From Helicobacteraceae bacterium (lineage in GTDB: Bacteria > Campylobacterota > Campylobacteria > Campylobacterales > Sulfurimonadaceae): a stretch of DNA of 41,395 nt. The notes below the pieces were generated by a model, which did not search any database, was not told the DNA's origin, and saw only the letters and a list, made by a program, of their open reading frames with translations. Both the position numbers and the translations under genes were made by a program. The stretch covers positions 1 through 41,395 of the forward strand of contig JALVUF010000018.1 in assembly GCA_027023805.1 (NCBI GenBank). Reading direction: 5' to 3'. Positions 1 through 9,700 of this stretch are shown one piece after another. Positions within the stretch are counted from its first letter, which is position 1, and every line of letters starts with the position of its first letter.

Positions 1-109
1 CCAAAAGTGACGGGATAGAGATCCAAAGATTTCTAGTCGCGATACTTTTACCTGTTTTTTCCCAATACTCGCTATTTTCAACGTCCCAATTTTCTATATT
101 TATTGACAT
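1..109 (-). CDS. NarK-type nitrate/nitrite MFS transporter, N-terminal fragment (runs off left edge)
   Basis: Only the first 36 codons lie in the window; the rest is beyond base 1. The start ATG (109-107) has an AGGA ribosome site about seven bases upstream. The visible peptide begins MSINIENWDVENSEYWEK and continues with the block IATRNLWISIPSLL. This W..E...FW....IA.RNLWIS.P pattern is the usual cytoplasmic N-terminus and start of TM1 of one NarK subgroup of the nitrate/nitrite porter family. It would be the third transporter of this family in the operon, after those at 2227-3693 and 260-1570. Transport mode (nitrate/proton symport or nitrate/nitrite antiport) cannot be told from this fragment. 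Recognition is from the short motif only, but it is distinctive. Confidence 0.72.
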   Translation of the reverse strand, partial: MSINIENWDVENSEYWEKTGKSIATRNLWISIPSLL

Positions 110-129
110 TCTTTCATCCTTTATTTTAA

Positions 130-222
130 TTAACTATTAACATAAACACAATCATGTCTTCCCAGATGATGTGAACCCTCAGAAGTTTTATTAAAACCTC
201 CACCTTTAAAATTATATTTTAT
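130..222 (-). CDS. Possible 30-codon micro-ORF with perfect Shine-Dalgarno but no ATG/GTG/TTG
   Basis: An AAGGAGGT sequence, an exact match to the anti-Shine-Dalgarno complement, lies at 237-230 between two transporter genes. No ATG, GTG or TTG follows at a usable distance. Eight bases downstream the frame ATA AAA TAT AAT opens and runs 30 codons to a TAA at 132-130, about 20 bases before the next gene's start. The peptide has a glycine-rich part (FKGGGFNK) and a His-rich part (HHLGRHDC), with one Cys. The only in-frame candidate start is ATA, which is rare. It could be a real micro-protein, a decayed gene, or a ribosome standby site for the downstream transporter. No family recognised. Confidence 0.28.
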   Translation of the reverse strand: MKYNFKGGGFNKTSEGSHHLGRHDCVYVNS

Positions 223-259
223 AAAAACTACCTCCTTATATTTTCATAATAATCAAATC

Positions 260-1570
260 TTACACATCATGACGATGAGTAACTAGCAAAACAAAAGAGA
301 TAATTATCGATATAACAGCTAAGACCATATAAACACTAAAGCCTTTTTCATAACCTGCTACACCATATCTATCTATAAAAATCCCCAATATCGGAGGAAC
401 AACAAATCCACCAAAAGCACCGAGTCCGCCAACCCAGCCTGCAGCTCCGCCTGTAGCATTAGGTACGTATTTTGGTACAAGTTTAAAAACAGCAGCATTA
501 GCTATACCCATTCCTGCGCCGATGACAACTTCACCGGTAACGGCAATCCAAAAAACATCATGAGCAAAAAATATAATTGATGCACCGACTAAAACAACAA
601 AATAACTCAGTATTGCTATAGCCTCTCCACCAAATTTATCACTAATACTCCCACCCCAAACACGAATCAAAGAGGATAACAGCGAAAATCCTACCGCCAT
701 CAGTAAACCTGCTTCTCTTAAATCAAAATGGTAACTTTTTGCCCAGTATGTCGGAAACCATACCGTAAGAGCTAAAAAACCTCCAAAAGATGTAAAATAA
801 AGAGCGACCAATGCCCATGTGCTTGGAATCATTGCCGAAATTTTCAATGACTCCAACGTACTGACAGTCGGGAAATGCTCCTCATCTAGCTGTTTTGCTA
901 TTTCTATTGCTTCATGCTTACCGATTCCTTGTTTAACTAATTGAAAATAATAGCTATCATGAGCGAATATCCAATATAACACTGTTCCTGCTAGTAAAAA
1001 ACCTAGCCAAAGCAAATACGTATCTGTTAAACCTAAACCATGTAGCGCAATCGGCAAAAATATGCCTATTAAACCTGGCGCCAAATTACCAAATCCCGCG
1101 TACGCACCAAGCGCAAAACCTTGCTTATTATTTGGATACCAATAAGATGTTTGCGCAATTCCAGGAGAAAAGATAGCAATGCCAGAACCGCTTAAAATGC
1201 CAAACAAGACAATAAGCCAATACGAATCTCTTGAAAAATGACTTGGATAATACAATATCAACAAAGTGGTTAAACCAACCATTCCTATAAGTGATAAAAG
1301 AAATAAAATAAGTATCGGTTTTTTTCCACCTACTTTATCCACCCATGCAGAAAACGGTATTCTTAATAATGAACCGGAGAGATTTGGTGCTGCCACCAAT
1401 AAGCCTAGTAAAAATCCAGATATTCCCAAAATATCCTTAAGTTTTGCGGCAACAGGACCATATAATGATACTGCGGCAAATCCTATAAAAAATCCAAATG
1501 TTGCCATAGCAAGCCCCATTGCAGGGCTGCCTTTTAAACCATGCTTTTTGATTATATCTATCTTGCTCAT
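260..1570 (-). CDS. NarK-type nitrate/nitrite MFS transporter
   Basis: A twelve-helix major facilitator of the nitrate/nitrite porter (NNP) family, about 436 residues from the preferred start. Two arginines expected in the substrate site of NarK proteins are visible: SLLRIPF in TM2 (Arg77 counted from the upstream ATG) and SLIRVWGG in TM8 (Arg310). The glycine-rich nitrate-signature helices are present around YPNNKQGFALGAYAGFGN and GAGMGIANAAVFKLVP. I start at ATG 1570 because AAGGATCC precedes it at good spacing. The alternative ATG at 1591, seven codons earlier, has no ribosome site but forms a TAATG overlap with the upstream hemerythrin gene. It probably brings nitrate in for NarG and/or exchanges it for nitrite; direction and specificity cannot be read from sequence. 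Confidence 0.88.
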   Translation of the reverse strand: MSKIDIIKKHGLKGSPAMGLAMATFGFFIGFAAVSLYGPVAAKLKDILGISGFLLGLLVAAPNLSGSLLRIPFSAWVDKVGGKKPILILFLLSLIGMVGLTTLLILYYPSHFSRDSYWLIVLFGILSGSGIAIFSPGIAQTSYWYPNNKQGFALGAYAGFGNLAPGLIGIFLPIALHGLGLTDTYLLWLGFLLAGTVLYWIFAHDSYYFQLVKQGIGKHEAIEIAKQLDEEHFPTVSTLESLKISAMIPSTWALVALYFTSFGGFLALTVWFPTYWAKSYHFDLREAGLLMAVGFSLLSSLIRVWGGSISDKFGGEAIAILSYFVVLVGASIIFFAHDVFWIAVTGEVVIGAGMGIANAAVFKLVPKYVPNATGGAAGWVGGLGAFGGFVVPPILGIFIDRYGVAGYEKGFSVYMVLAVISIIISFVLLVTHRHDV

Positions 1571-1590
1571 TACGGATCCTTTATTTGTCA

Positions 1591-2214
1591 TTACAATAGT
1601 GCGTAATCCTCATCGGAGAAATTTCTATGTGCATAAGTAAATATAATTGTATCTTCTCTAAAAATATGTACCTTTAAAAGCTCGATTAAAGCTCTTGCTT
1701 CTGAAATTGCGGCATCTAGCACTATAATCCTTGATCTCTCATCAGGAATTCTTGAAAAAAGAGCAAAAAAGTTAAAAACGACAGCAGCCATTTGTATAAA
1801 TTTACTATGCTCATCTTCTAATATATCGATTGCATTAAACTCTTCACTGCCCTTAGAATGATCGCCCTCTTCATTCATCATTTTACTAATAAGAGGGAAA
1901 AACTTCTCTTCCTCTTTTAAGTTATGAACTCTTATCTCTTCATCAAAGTATTCAAAAAAGTCCTGCAACCTTTTATCTATCTTTCTATCAACCTGACCAT
2001 TCTCCATCATCGCAAGTGTTTCTTCAAACTCTGTCAATTTATCGGTAAAGGCTTGATGCTCATCTCTTAGTGTCCGTATAAACGGGTGCATCTCTTCATA
2101 AGGAACATCATCATCCATTTTTGGTGGATGATATGCATCCGGTGGAGAATACGGGGATACTCCCTCTCCTAAGTTCATCTCTTCATTAATTGGTTCATTC
2201 ATCTCTTCGTTCAT
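1591..2214 (-). CDS. Hemerythrin (HHE cation-binding) domain protein
   Basis: A 207-residue soluble protein with no signal peptide. Residues 1-40 are acidic and Met/Pro-rich with low complexity. The rest looks like a four-helix hemerythrin-like bundle, with likely di-iron ligands His53, His97/Glu101 (HNLKEE), His136 (EDEHSKF), His183/Glu187 (HIFRED) and possibly His196. Related di-iron proteins bind oxygen or nitric oxide, or help repair Fe-S centres under nitrosative stress. It lies between two nitrate/nitrite transporter genes in the nar operon, so a cytoplasmic role in sensing or buffering NO or O2 during nitrate respiration is a reasonable inference, not shown. AAGGA lies seven bases before the ATG. 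Its stop overlaps an upstream candidate start of the next gene (TAATG). Confidence 0.82.
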   Translation of the reverse strand: MNEEMNEPINEEMNLGEGVSPYSPPDAYHPPKMDDDVPYEEMHPFIRTLRDEHQAFTDKLTEFEETLAMMENGQVDRKIDKRLQDFFEYFDEEIRVHNLKEEEKFFPLISKMMNEEGDHSKGSEEFNAIDILEDEHSKFIQMAAVVFNFFALFSRIPDERSRIIVLDAAISEARALIELLKVHIFREDTIIFTYAHRNFSDEDYALL

Positions 2215-2226
2215 CTTATTTTCCTT

Positions 2227-3693
2227 TTATACTACTAACTCTTTATCATCAGTTTCTTTTAATAGCCACCACATACAAATAAGCGATAACACAAATACAA
2301 ACAGCCATGCGCTTGACCAAATACCGGTAAATTTTAATAGATATCCAAGTATTATCGGTATAAAAAATCCACCAAGCCCACCAAGCACGCCAACTACACC
2401 TCCAACCATGCCTACATCTTCTGGATAGTGCTCTGGAATGTATTTATAAACAGATGCTTTGCCTATACCCCAAATTGAACCTATAATTACAGCTAAAAAG
2501 GCAAAAATCCATACATTTGCCTGAAAAGCTATTCTTGTGTATCCCTTAACCAATAACTCCTTTTTTTTAACCTTTTGTCCAACTTTTACAATAGGAGTCT
2601 GCCATGATATTTTAACAGGTAAAATATGCATCTCTTGGCTATTTGTTATGCTTACTTTAGTATTTTTTTGTTTTGATTTAAAGTGATAAGTTGTTTTTCC
2701 TACAGTTACACTATCTGATGTAACTGCGGTAACAGTACCGGGAATCTTCGCTACTATACCGGGTCCTGGTGAAAAAATCTCCATTTTTGGTATCATTAAC
2801 ATTGCGCTTATTGCGATAGTAGCGCCTAATACCCACATCATAACTTTTCTCTCACCATAAACATCAGACAACCATCCTCCAAAAGCACGAATCACACCGG
2901 AAGGAAAGCTAAAAGCTGCCGCAAACAAACCGGCAGTAACTAGCGGCAGATAATAAACATTAACAAAATATGGGATCAACCACTGTGAAAATGCGACAAA
3001 ACCCCCAAAAACCAGAAAATACCAAAGGCCAAATTTCCAAACTTTTAAATCTTTTAGCGGACGCATCATCTTGACAATAGTCTTATTTGCTGCTTCTGTG
3101 ACCTTGTTTTCTGTAACAAATAAAAATACTATTCCCATAATAAGTAACATAACGGCATAATATACAGGCAATATCCGCCATCCGTCTAGATGTGTGCCGT
3201 TATTTGTTAAATGTTTTAAAATCGTTGGTGCCAATAGTGCAGTTCCTGCTGCGCCTGCGTTACCTGCGCCAAAAATACCAAGTGCTATGCCCTGATTCTT
3301 TTTTGGGTACCAAACGGAAGTAAAAGCAATACCTACCGCAAAACTGGCTCCAGTGATTCCAAATCCTAAACTATATACAGCATAAGTAAAAAAGCTATCC
3401 GCTGTAGATAGTAAATACATAGGAATTGCAGATAAAATCAATAGAAAACTAAACACATATTTTCCGCCAAATTTATCTGTTAAGATACCGACAGGAAACC
3501 TAACAAGTGCTCCTGTTAGTACAGGGATACCTATAAGCCAGCCCATCTCAACCGTACTCCAATCAAATACCTGATTGCTTACCAAAAAGGTAACCAACAC
3601 ACCATTTAGCATCCATGCAGCAAAAGCAATTGTAAATGCCAATGTATTGAAAAACAGTATCTTGTGTGATTTTACCGTTGCTTTTTCTAACAT
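2227..3693 (-). CDS. NarK-type nitrate/nitrite transporter with an inserted periplasmic beta-rich domain
   Basis: A 488-residue NNP-family transporter, longer than its 436-residue neighbour. NarK arginines appear in TM2 (Arg65, ALVRFPVGI) and TM8 (Arg269, GVIRAFGGW); signature segments are YPKKNQGIALGIFGAGN and GIGKASVYKYIPEHYPEDVG. The oddity is an insertion of about 80 residues (about 304-388) between TM9 and TM10, which should face the periplasm. It is rich in Val, Thr and Lys, has no hydrophobic helix, and contains VKVGQKVKKKELLVKG, which resembles a turn of biotinyl/lipoyl-like sandwich folds. The gene follows narI by 34 bases and has AAGGA before its ATG. It likely serves NarG as nitrate importer or nitrate/nitrite exchanger. 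Confidence 0.88.
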   Translation of the reverse strand: MLEKATVKSHKILFFNTLAFTIAFAAWMLNGVLVTFLVSNQVFDWSTVEMGWLIGIPVLTGALVRFPVGILTDKFGGKYVFSFLLILSAIPMYLLSTADSFFTYAVYSLGFGITGASFAVGIAFTSVWYPKKNQGIALGIFGAGNAGAAGTALLAPTILKHLTNNGTHLDGWRILPVYYAVMLLIMGIVFLFVTENKVTEAANKTIVKMMRPLKDLKVWKFGLWYFLVFGGFVAFSQWLIPYFVNVYYLPLVTAGLFAAAFSFPSGVIRAFGGWLSDVYGERKVMMWVLGATIAISAMLMIPKMEIFSPGPGIVAKIPGTVTAVTSDSVTVGKTTYHFKSKQKNTKVSITNSQEMHILPVKISWQTPIVKVGQKVKKKELLVKGYTRIAFQANVWIFAFLAVIIGSIWGIGKASVYKYIPEHYPEDVGMVGGVVGVLGGLGGFFIPIILGYLLKFTGIWSSAWLFVFVLSLICMWWLLKETDDKELVV

Positions 3694-3727
3694 AACATCG
3701 TCCTTTTATTAATTTTATGACCAAAGC

Positions 3728-4438
3728 CTACAGATGCTTTGGTCTTGTAGTAGTCCAAGGAGTATTTGTATCTCTGATCGCTTTTTTATCCCAATACCAT
3801 CTGACAATCTGGTATGGTCTTGTGATATAGTGAAACGGTGCTACAAGGAAGTGAACCAATCTTGTAAACGGAATCAGTAAAATAAATAAGAAAGCTCCGA
3901 TTACATGCAACTGCACAGCTACTGGCATAGCAGATACTGCGCTTATGTTTGGATCAAGAGTAAAGATTGATCTTAAATACGGAACCATTACGGCCGCATA
4001 CCACTGTGAACCCCATCTAAGCTCGATAGCTATCCAGATACCAAGACCAAACTGCACAAGAAGTACAAATTCTATTAAAATATCCATCTTTGTGGTAACG
4101 GTCATAATTCTTTCATTTTGAAATCGTCTTATCATTAAAAAGATAAGTCCTGCTATCGCAGACAATCCAAAAGCAAGTGTTATAGTCTCAAATGATATAA
4201 TACCACCGCCTCCTGCTGAAGTAAACCAAGACGGGAACAAAAAGCCTATAAAATGCCCTGTTAAAATAACTAAAATACCGACGTGAAACGGTACCGATGA
4301 TAAAAACAACTTCTTTGTCTCTAGGAACTGTGAAGATAAAGAAGAGTATTTAAAACCCGTCTGATATCTCCATATTGTTCCTATGAAAAAGACAACTACA
4401 GCTACGTATGGAAACGCGCCAAATAATAAAATATCCAT
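3728..4438 (-). CDS. narI: Respiratory nitrate reductase, gamma subunit (cytochrome b)
   Basis: NarI anchors the NarGH complex to the inner membrane and passes electrons from quinol through two b hemes to NarH. The 236-residue protein has about five hydrophobic helices. The four histidines expected to ligate the hemes fit the family pattern: His52 and His62 (FHVGILVILTGH) and His178 and His196 (QLHVIG...RLVHFLVAP), corresponding to His56, His66, His187 and His205 of E. coli NarI. Length is close to the usual 225. AAAGGA precedes the start. It follows narJ by 28 bases and precedes a narK gene, the normal context for a membrane-bound, cytoplasm-facing Nar. Confidence 0.96.
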   Translation of the reverse strand: MDILLFGAFPYVAVVVFFIGTIWRYQTGFKYSSLSSQFLETKKLFLSSVPFHVGILVILTGHFIGFLFPSWFTSAGGGGIISFETITLAFGLSAIAGLIFLMIRRFQNERIMTVTTKMDILIEFVLLVQFGLGIWIAIELRWGSQWYAAVMVPYLRSIFTLDPNISAVSAMPVAVQLHVIGAFLFILLIPFTRLVHFLVAPFHYITRPYQIVRWYWDKKAIRDTNTPWTTTRPKHL

Positions 4439-4466
4439 GCCAAATCCTTTCTATTTTTATAAATTA

Positions 4467-5171
4467 TTAGCAGCTACCGGTACCACAACCGCCGGTATCG
4501 CAACTATTAGAGCTCTGTTTACCCTCTTGAACTTCTAATTCATTTCTAATATGCCCTATAAAACTCTCACCTTTGAATAGTTTTTTTGTTTTAATCAAAG
4601 CAAAGTCGCTATCAAAAGCCAAATACAAAGCTTTAAACGCATGCAAAAAGATTGTAATAGGCAAAGTTGGAGTTATTAAGGTTTTATGCTGTTTTTTATA
4701 TAACACATCTTTTGCTTTTAAAGTGGATGCATCATATTCTTCCATCATTTTTTCAACTGCAATTGCAATTAACATCGTAACTAGCTCATGAATTGTTTCC
4801 GGGTCCTGCATTTTAGGCAGCAGTCTTAGTAAGTTTGGTAAAAAATCTGCTAACTCCTCACCGCAACTATTGTTTGCTTTATTATGTTCCTCTTTCAAAT
4901 TCACCATAATAACCCCGCGTTGATAGTCATCCCCATAAAGAACATATCCAACATCCAAAGACGTAACCGCCTGGACTTCAAACGACTTTGAATAAAGCTC
5001 CTGCAACTCACCGGTTTGCATCGGAAGAAGTTCTAAAAACTTCTCTAGCTCCTTTGTGGACTGTGGATAACTATCTCCAAGCGCTTTTATTGCTTCAATT
5101 ACGACTTCATGATAGTCCTCTTCGGGATATTCAAAAACTTTTGCAAAAGAAGCATAATGGTCTAATTTCAT
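4467..5171 (-). CDS. narJ: Nitrate reductase maturation chaperone NarJ
   Basis: NarJ is the dedicated chaperone that holds NarG for cofactor insertion and membrane assembly; it is not part of the final enzyme. The 234-residue helical protein carries the family's conserved core around residues 49-86, LPMQTGELQELYSKSF followed by YVLYGDDYQRG. An unusual feature is the C-terminal tail with cysteines at 224, 229 and 234 (CDTGGCGTGSC), which could bind a metal; I do not recall this tail from E. coli NarJ. The start ATG overlaps the narH stop (TAATG) and also has AGGGG upstream, so it is probably translationally coupled to narH. Confidence 0.93.
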   Translation of the reverse strand: MKLDHYASFAKVFEYPEEDYHEVVIEAIKALGDSYPQSTKELEKFLELLPMQTGELQELYSKSFEVQAVTSLDVGYVLYGDDYQRGVIMVNLKEEHNKANNSCGEELADFLPNLLRLLPKMQDPETIHELVTMLIAIAVEKMMEEYDASTLKAKDVLYKKQHKTLITPTLPITIFLHAFKALYLAFDSDFALIKTKKLFKGESFIGHIRNELEVQEGKQSSNSCDTGGCGTGSC

Positions 5172-6718
5172 TATAATCCCCTGACAGGCGGTTCCGTAAA
5201 GCCAAATCCTGTATTGCCCTTAACCTCTTCGGTTGCTTCTATCATCTCAAGGGCCTGCTCTCTATGCGCAGCAGGAATAACAAATCTTTCGTTAAACTTA
5301 GGCAATGAAGTCATTTTATAAATAGCTTCCGCTTCATCTGCCGTTAAATTTACATTTGCAAGAGCAGCTGCTGATTTTTCTGCGGAAATATCACCGACAG
5401 TTATATGCCTTCTGTAAATCCTAATAGCCATCAGTTTTTTTAGTTTTTCTGCTAACAATTTCTCATCCCCTGCACCAAATAGATTCGCCATATATTTCAA
5501 TGGAAAACGCATATTGTCGATTGTTCCAAATATTTCATCCAAACTTGTATCATAAAGCCATTTATCATCCCAATTTTTAGCAACTGAATGCAACTTAGGA
5601 GAATCGCCTTTTTGTTCTCCAACCATTGCCATAACAGGCAACATCGGTGGAACATAAAATAAGTTTGGCAATGTTCTAAACTCAGCATGCAAAGGTAAAG
5701 CTATCTTCCACTCTTTTACAAACTTATAAATTGGTGAATTTTGTGCTGCGCGTAATGTTGAGTCTGCTATACCGTTTGCTTTAGCAGCCGCAATCACTTC
5801 AGGATCATGAGGATCAAGATACATATCAATTTGATTTTTAATCAAATCTTTTTCATTAGAAGATGCAACCTGCTCAATTTTATCTGCATCATAAAGCATA
5901 ACCCCCAAATATCTGATTCTTCCAACACACGAATGCATACAAGCCGGAGCCTCGCCTACCTCTATTCTAGGAAAGCACAAGAGGCATTTTTCAGATTTTC
6001 CGGTACTCCAGTTATAGTAAGTTTTTTTGTATGGACAAGCCGTTACACACATCCTCCAGCCACGACATACGCTTTGGTCTATTAAGACAACACCGTCTTC
6101 TCCTCTTTTGTAAATAGCGCCTGAAGGACAAGAAGCTACACAAGCAGGGTTTAGACAGTGGTTACAAATCCTAGGTAAATAGAAAAATGCCATTCTCTCT
6201 AGCTGAAACATTGCCTCTTGCTCTGCCGCTGAGAGATTTGCTAGATTTGGATCTTTTCTTGCAAAATCCGGAGTACCACTTAAATCATCATCCCAGTTTG
6301 GACCCATTTTGATATCTATCGGCTTGCCGGTAATGAGTGAAACTGGTCTTGCAACCGGCTGAACATCTTGTTGTGGTGATTCTATTAAATCCAAGTACTT
6401 ATAAGTAAAAGGCTCATAATAATCATCAATTGTCGGTAAAGCAGGATTATAGAAAATATTTAACAACCCCTTTCTTTTACCTGCACCTTTTAGCGCAATA
6501 TTACCGGAAGAATGCTTCTCCCAACCGCCTTTATAGATCTCTTGATCTTCCCACTTAGTAGGATAACCAGTTCCCGGTTTCGTTTCAACATTATTCCACC
6601 ACATATACTCAGCACCCTCACGGTCTGTCCATATATTTTTACATGCAACAGTACAAGTATGACAGCCTATACATTTATCCAGGTGAAAAACCATTGACAT
6701 CTGCGATCTTATATCCAT
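5171..6718 (-). CDS. narH: Respiratory nitrate reductase, beta (iron-sulfur) subunit
   Basis: NarH carries four Fe-S clusters between cytochrome b NarI and catalytic NarG on the cytoplasmic face. The 515-residue protein shows the ligand groups in order: Cys16/19/22/26 (CIGCHTCTVAC), Cys185/188/193/197, Cys218/224/228 with Trp221 at the fourth position (CRGWRMCVTAC), and Cys245/248/260/264. The Trp replacing one cysteine marks the 3Fe-4S cluster typical of NarH. Strong ribosome site AAGGA before ATG 6718, 29 bases after narG. Length matches the family (about 510). Its stop overlaps narJ. Confidence 0.97.
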   Translation of the reverse strand: MDIRSQMSMVFHLDKCIGCHTCTVACKNIWTDREGAEYMWWNNVETKPGTGYPTKWEDQEIYKGGWEKHSSGNIALKGAGKRKGLLNIFYNPALPTIDDYYEPFTYKYLDLIESPQQDVQPVARPVSLITGKPIDIKMGPNWDDDLSGTPDFARKDPNLANLSAAEQEAMFQLERMAFFYLPRICNHCLNPACVASCPSGAIYKRGEDGVVLIDQSVCRGWRMCVTACPYKKTYYNWSTGKSEKCLLCFPRIEVGEAPACMHSCVGRIRYLGVMLYDADKIEQVASSNEKDLIKNQIDMYLDPHDPEVIAAAKANGIADSTLRAAQNSPIYKFVKEWKIALPLHAEFRTLPNLFYVPPMLPVMAMVGEQKGDSPKLHSVAKNWDDKWLYDTSLDEIFGTIDNMRFPLKYMANLFGAGDEKLLAEKLKKLMAIRIYRRHITVGDISAEKSAAALANVNLTADEAEAIYKMTSLPKFNERFVIPAAHREQALEMIEATEEVKGNTGFGFTEPPVRGL

Positions 6719-6747
6719 CTTGATTCCTTTTTTTCTATGTTTCTGAT

Positions 6748-9700
6748 TTAAACGATAACTTCTGTCATCTTTTTAATGATTACGTGCGCATCTCTATTTA
6801 CTGCGACTGGACCCCAATAATTCATATGATATGAAAACTGCCCATATCCGCCTGCTAATAAATTTGGTTTTAAACGAACACGGGTGATAGAGTTATTTCC
6901 ACCTGTTCTTTTACCTTTTCTCTCTTGTGAAATAGGAGCACCTAATGTTCTCTCAACCGTATGGTAAACGATGGTAACACCTTTTGGAATTCTTGTACTA
7001 ACAACTGCTCTAGTGGCATAAATACCATTATCATTAATAACTTCTACCCAATCATTATCTTGAATCCCCATCTCTTTTGCATCAGCTTCACTAATCCAGC
7101 AAGGCTCTTTACCACGCGAGAGCGTTAACATTCTAGGGTTATCCATGTATGTTGAGTGTATATGCCATTTTCCATGAGGAGTCAAGCAGTTAAGCACTCT
7201 AGCGCTTTTGTTATTTTGTAGCGTTTCTCTTAAATCCCCAAATACTTCTGGACTCGGAGACGGTTTGTATGTTGGAAGCTGCTCACCAAATGCCAAATAC
7301 AGCTCATGATCTAGATATGTATGTTGGCGTCCCGTTAATGTTCTCCACGGAATCATCTTCTCAACATTATATGTAAATGCTGAGTAAGCACGTCCGCCAT
7401 CCATTAACCCTGACCACACAGGAGACATATTATATCTTTTTGGAGACTCTTGAAGATTTTTGTATTGATAATGGATATCTTTTTGCCCATCTGCTATATC
7501 ATCCAGTTTTAGGCCTGTTTTGACTTCTGCATTTTTATAAGCTTGTACCGCCAATCTTCCGTTAGTTAGGCTTGAAAGATGTAAAACGGCATTTATTGCT
7601 GAGATATCTCTTTTTAAAGACGGATACTCTTTATCATTGATCTTCTCATTTGCAAAGTGATTTGATGAAAGCATCATATCATACTCTTCTTTTACATCCA
7701 TATGATTACCGTGAGCACCGGTACCTTTATCTCTAATTGTCTCGCCTAAAGTGATAAACTTATCATAGATTTTTGTAAAATCACGCTGTGTTACTGATAT
7801 CTTGTGCATAGTTTTACCAGGAATTGCTTCGCATTCACCTTTATACCAGTCTTTAACAGATGTCTGTGATATCTCATCAACGGTATCATGCATAAGTGGA
7901 GCTATATGAATGTCTTTATGGACACCCGGAAACTTGATTTTTGCCAATTCGCTTGTATTTTTTGCGATATCCGCAAATATATCCCAATCGGTCTTAGCTT
8001 CCCAAACAGGCGGTACCGCTTCTGATAATGGATGAATAAATGAGTGCATATCTGTTGAGTTTATATCGGCTTTTTCATACCAAGAAGCAGATGGCAATAC
8101 TATATCAGAATATAGTGCCGATGAATCCATTCTAAAGTTCAAGTCAACAACCAAATCCATCTTACCAAGCGGAGCTTTTTCATGCCAAACAACTTCTTTG
8201 GTTTTTTCCTGATCTTGAGCGATTACAGTATCATCTGCACCGAGATAATGTTTAATACAATACTCTTGACCTTTCATACTTCCACCTATCGCATTACCTC
8301 TCCAGATGTACCATACTCTAGGAAAGTTTTCTTCTGCATCAGGGTCTTGTATAGAATACTCTAGCGTCTTATTTTTTAAGGCATCTAAAACGTACTGCGA
8401 GATATCGGCGTCATCTTTTGCTCCATTACTAACAGCTTCTTTTGCTAAATCTATGGAACTTTTCTTAAACTGAGGGTAGTGAGGCATCCAGCCCATTCTA
8501 ACAGATTTAAAAATATCATCTGCCATGTGGTTTTGAGTCATTTTATTATTTGGAACAGCATTATATTTTGAAGTCAGCCCATCATATCTATATTGGTCGG
8601 TATTGATATAATGCCAAAGCGGAGCTTGTTGCAATCTTGGAGCTACACCCCAATCTTTTGCCGTACTAATAGCTCCCCACGAATCAACCGGTGCCAATTT
8701 TTCCTGTCCGACGTAATGATTCATACCACCGCCGTTTCTTCCAATAGCGCCCACAAAAATAAGAGCCATTGATGCGGCACGATATATAAGGTTTTGATGA
8801 TACCATTGATTTACGCCTGCGCCGATAATAACCATACATTTACCGTTAGTAGCTTCTCCGGTATGTCCCCACTCTCTGGCAATATTAATAATTGTCTTAG
8901 AATCAACACCCGTAAAAATCTCTTGCCATGCCGGAGTATATGCCGCATGTTTGTCATCATAACTAGTTGGATATGCACCCTCTAACCCGCGATTAACGCC
9001 ATACTGCGCCAAAAGTACGTCAAAAATGGTACAAACTGCTACTTTTTCACCCGATACGGTAGTTATATATTTAACCGGAACGCCTCTTAACGATTTTTTA
9101 TCCAATCCAAAATCATCAAATGAAGCAAGTAATACATCCTCTTTATCATCTATCAGTGTTAGTTTTGGATCGTATGGTTTATTATCAACCGTATTTTCAA
9201 GCTTGGTATTCCATTTACCTGTTTCTTGCTTATCCCATCTGTGTCCTGATGAGCCTTTTGGAACTACCAAAGAACCTGTCGTACTATCGATTTGAATAAA
9301 TTTCCAGTCACCATTTTCAATATCTTTATATTGGGCAATTTCATTGGCTCGCAATAATTTGCCGGCCTTATAGGCATCGCCGTCTTTTTCAATCTTTACC
9401 AAAAATGGTGTATCCGAATATTTTTTCAAATAATCCATGAAGTATGGAACTTGTCTGTCAACATAAAATTCTTTTAAAAGCACATGCGTAATAGCCTGCC
9501 AAAAAGCGCCGTCACTACCGGCGTGAAGAGGAACCCATTGATCTGCGAACTTGCTTACTTGACTAAAATCAGGTGCGCAAACTACTGTTTTTGTTCCATT
9601 ATGTCTTGATTCTACAAAAAAGTGTGCATCAGGGGTTCTCGTCATATTGAGATTCGCTCCCATATCAACTACCATTTTTGCATTATACCAATCAGCACTC

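Noticed and set aside
1266-1640. 124-codon open frame on the plus strand
   Set aside because: It lies antisense to a well-supported NarK gene, has no ribosome site or family resemblance, and reflects codon bias of the real gene.
9026-9295. 89-codon plus-strand open frame within narG
   Set aside because: Antisense shadow of narG; composition low in charged residues and no start signal.
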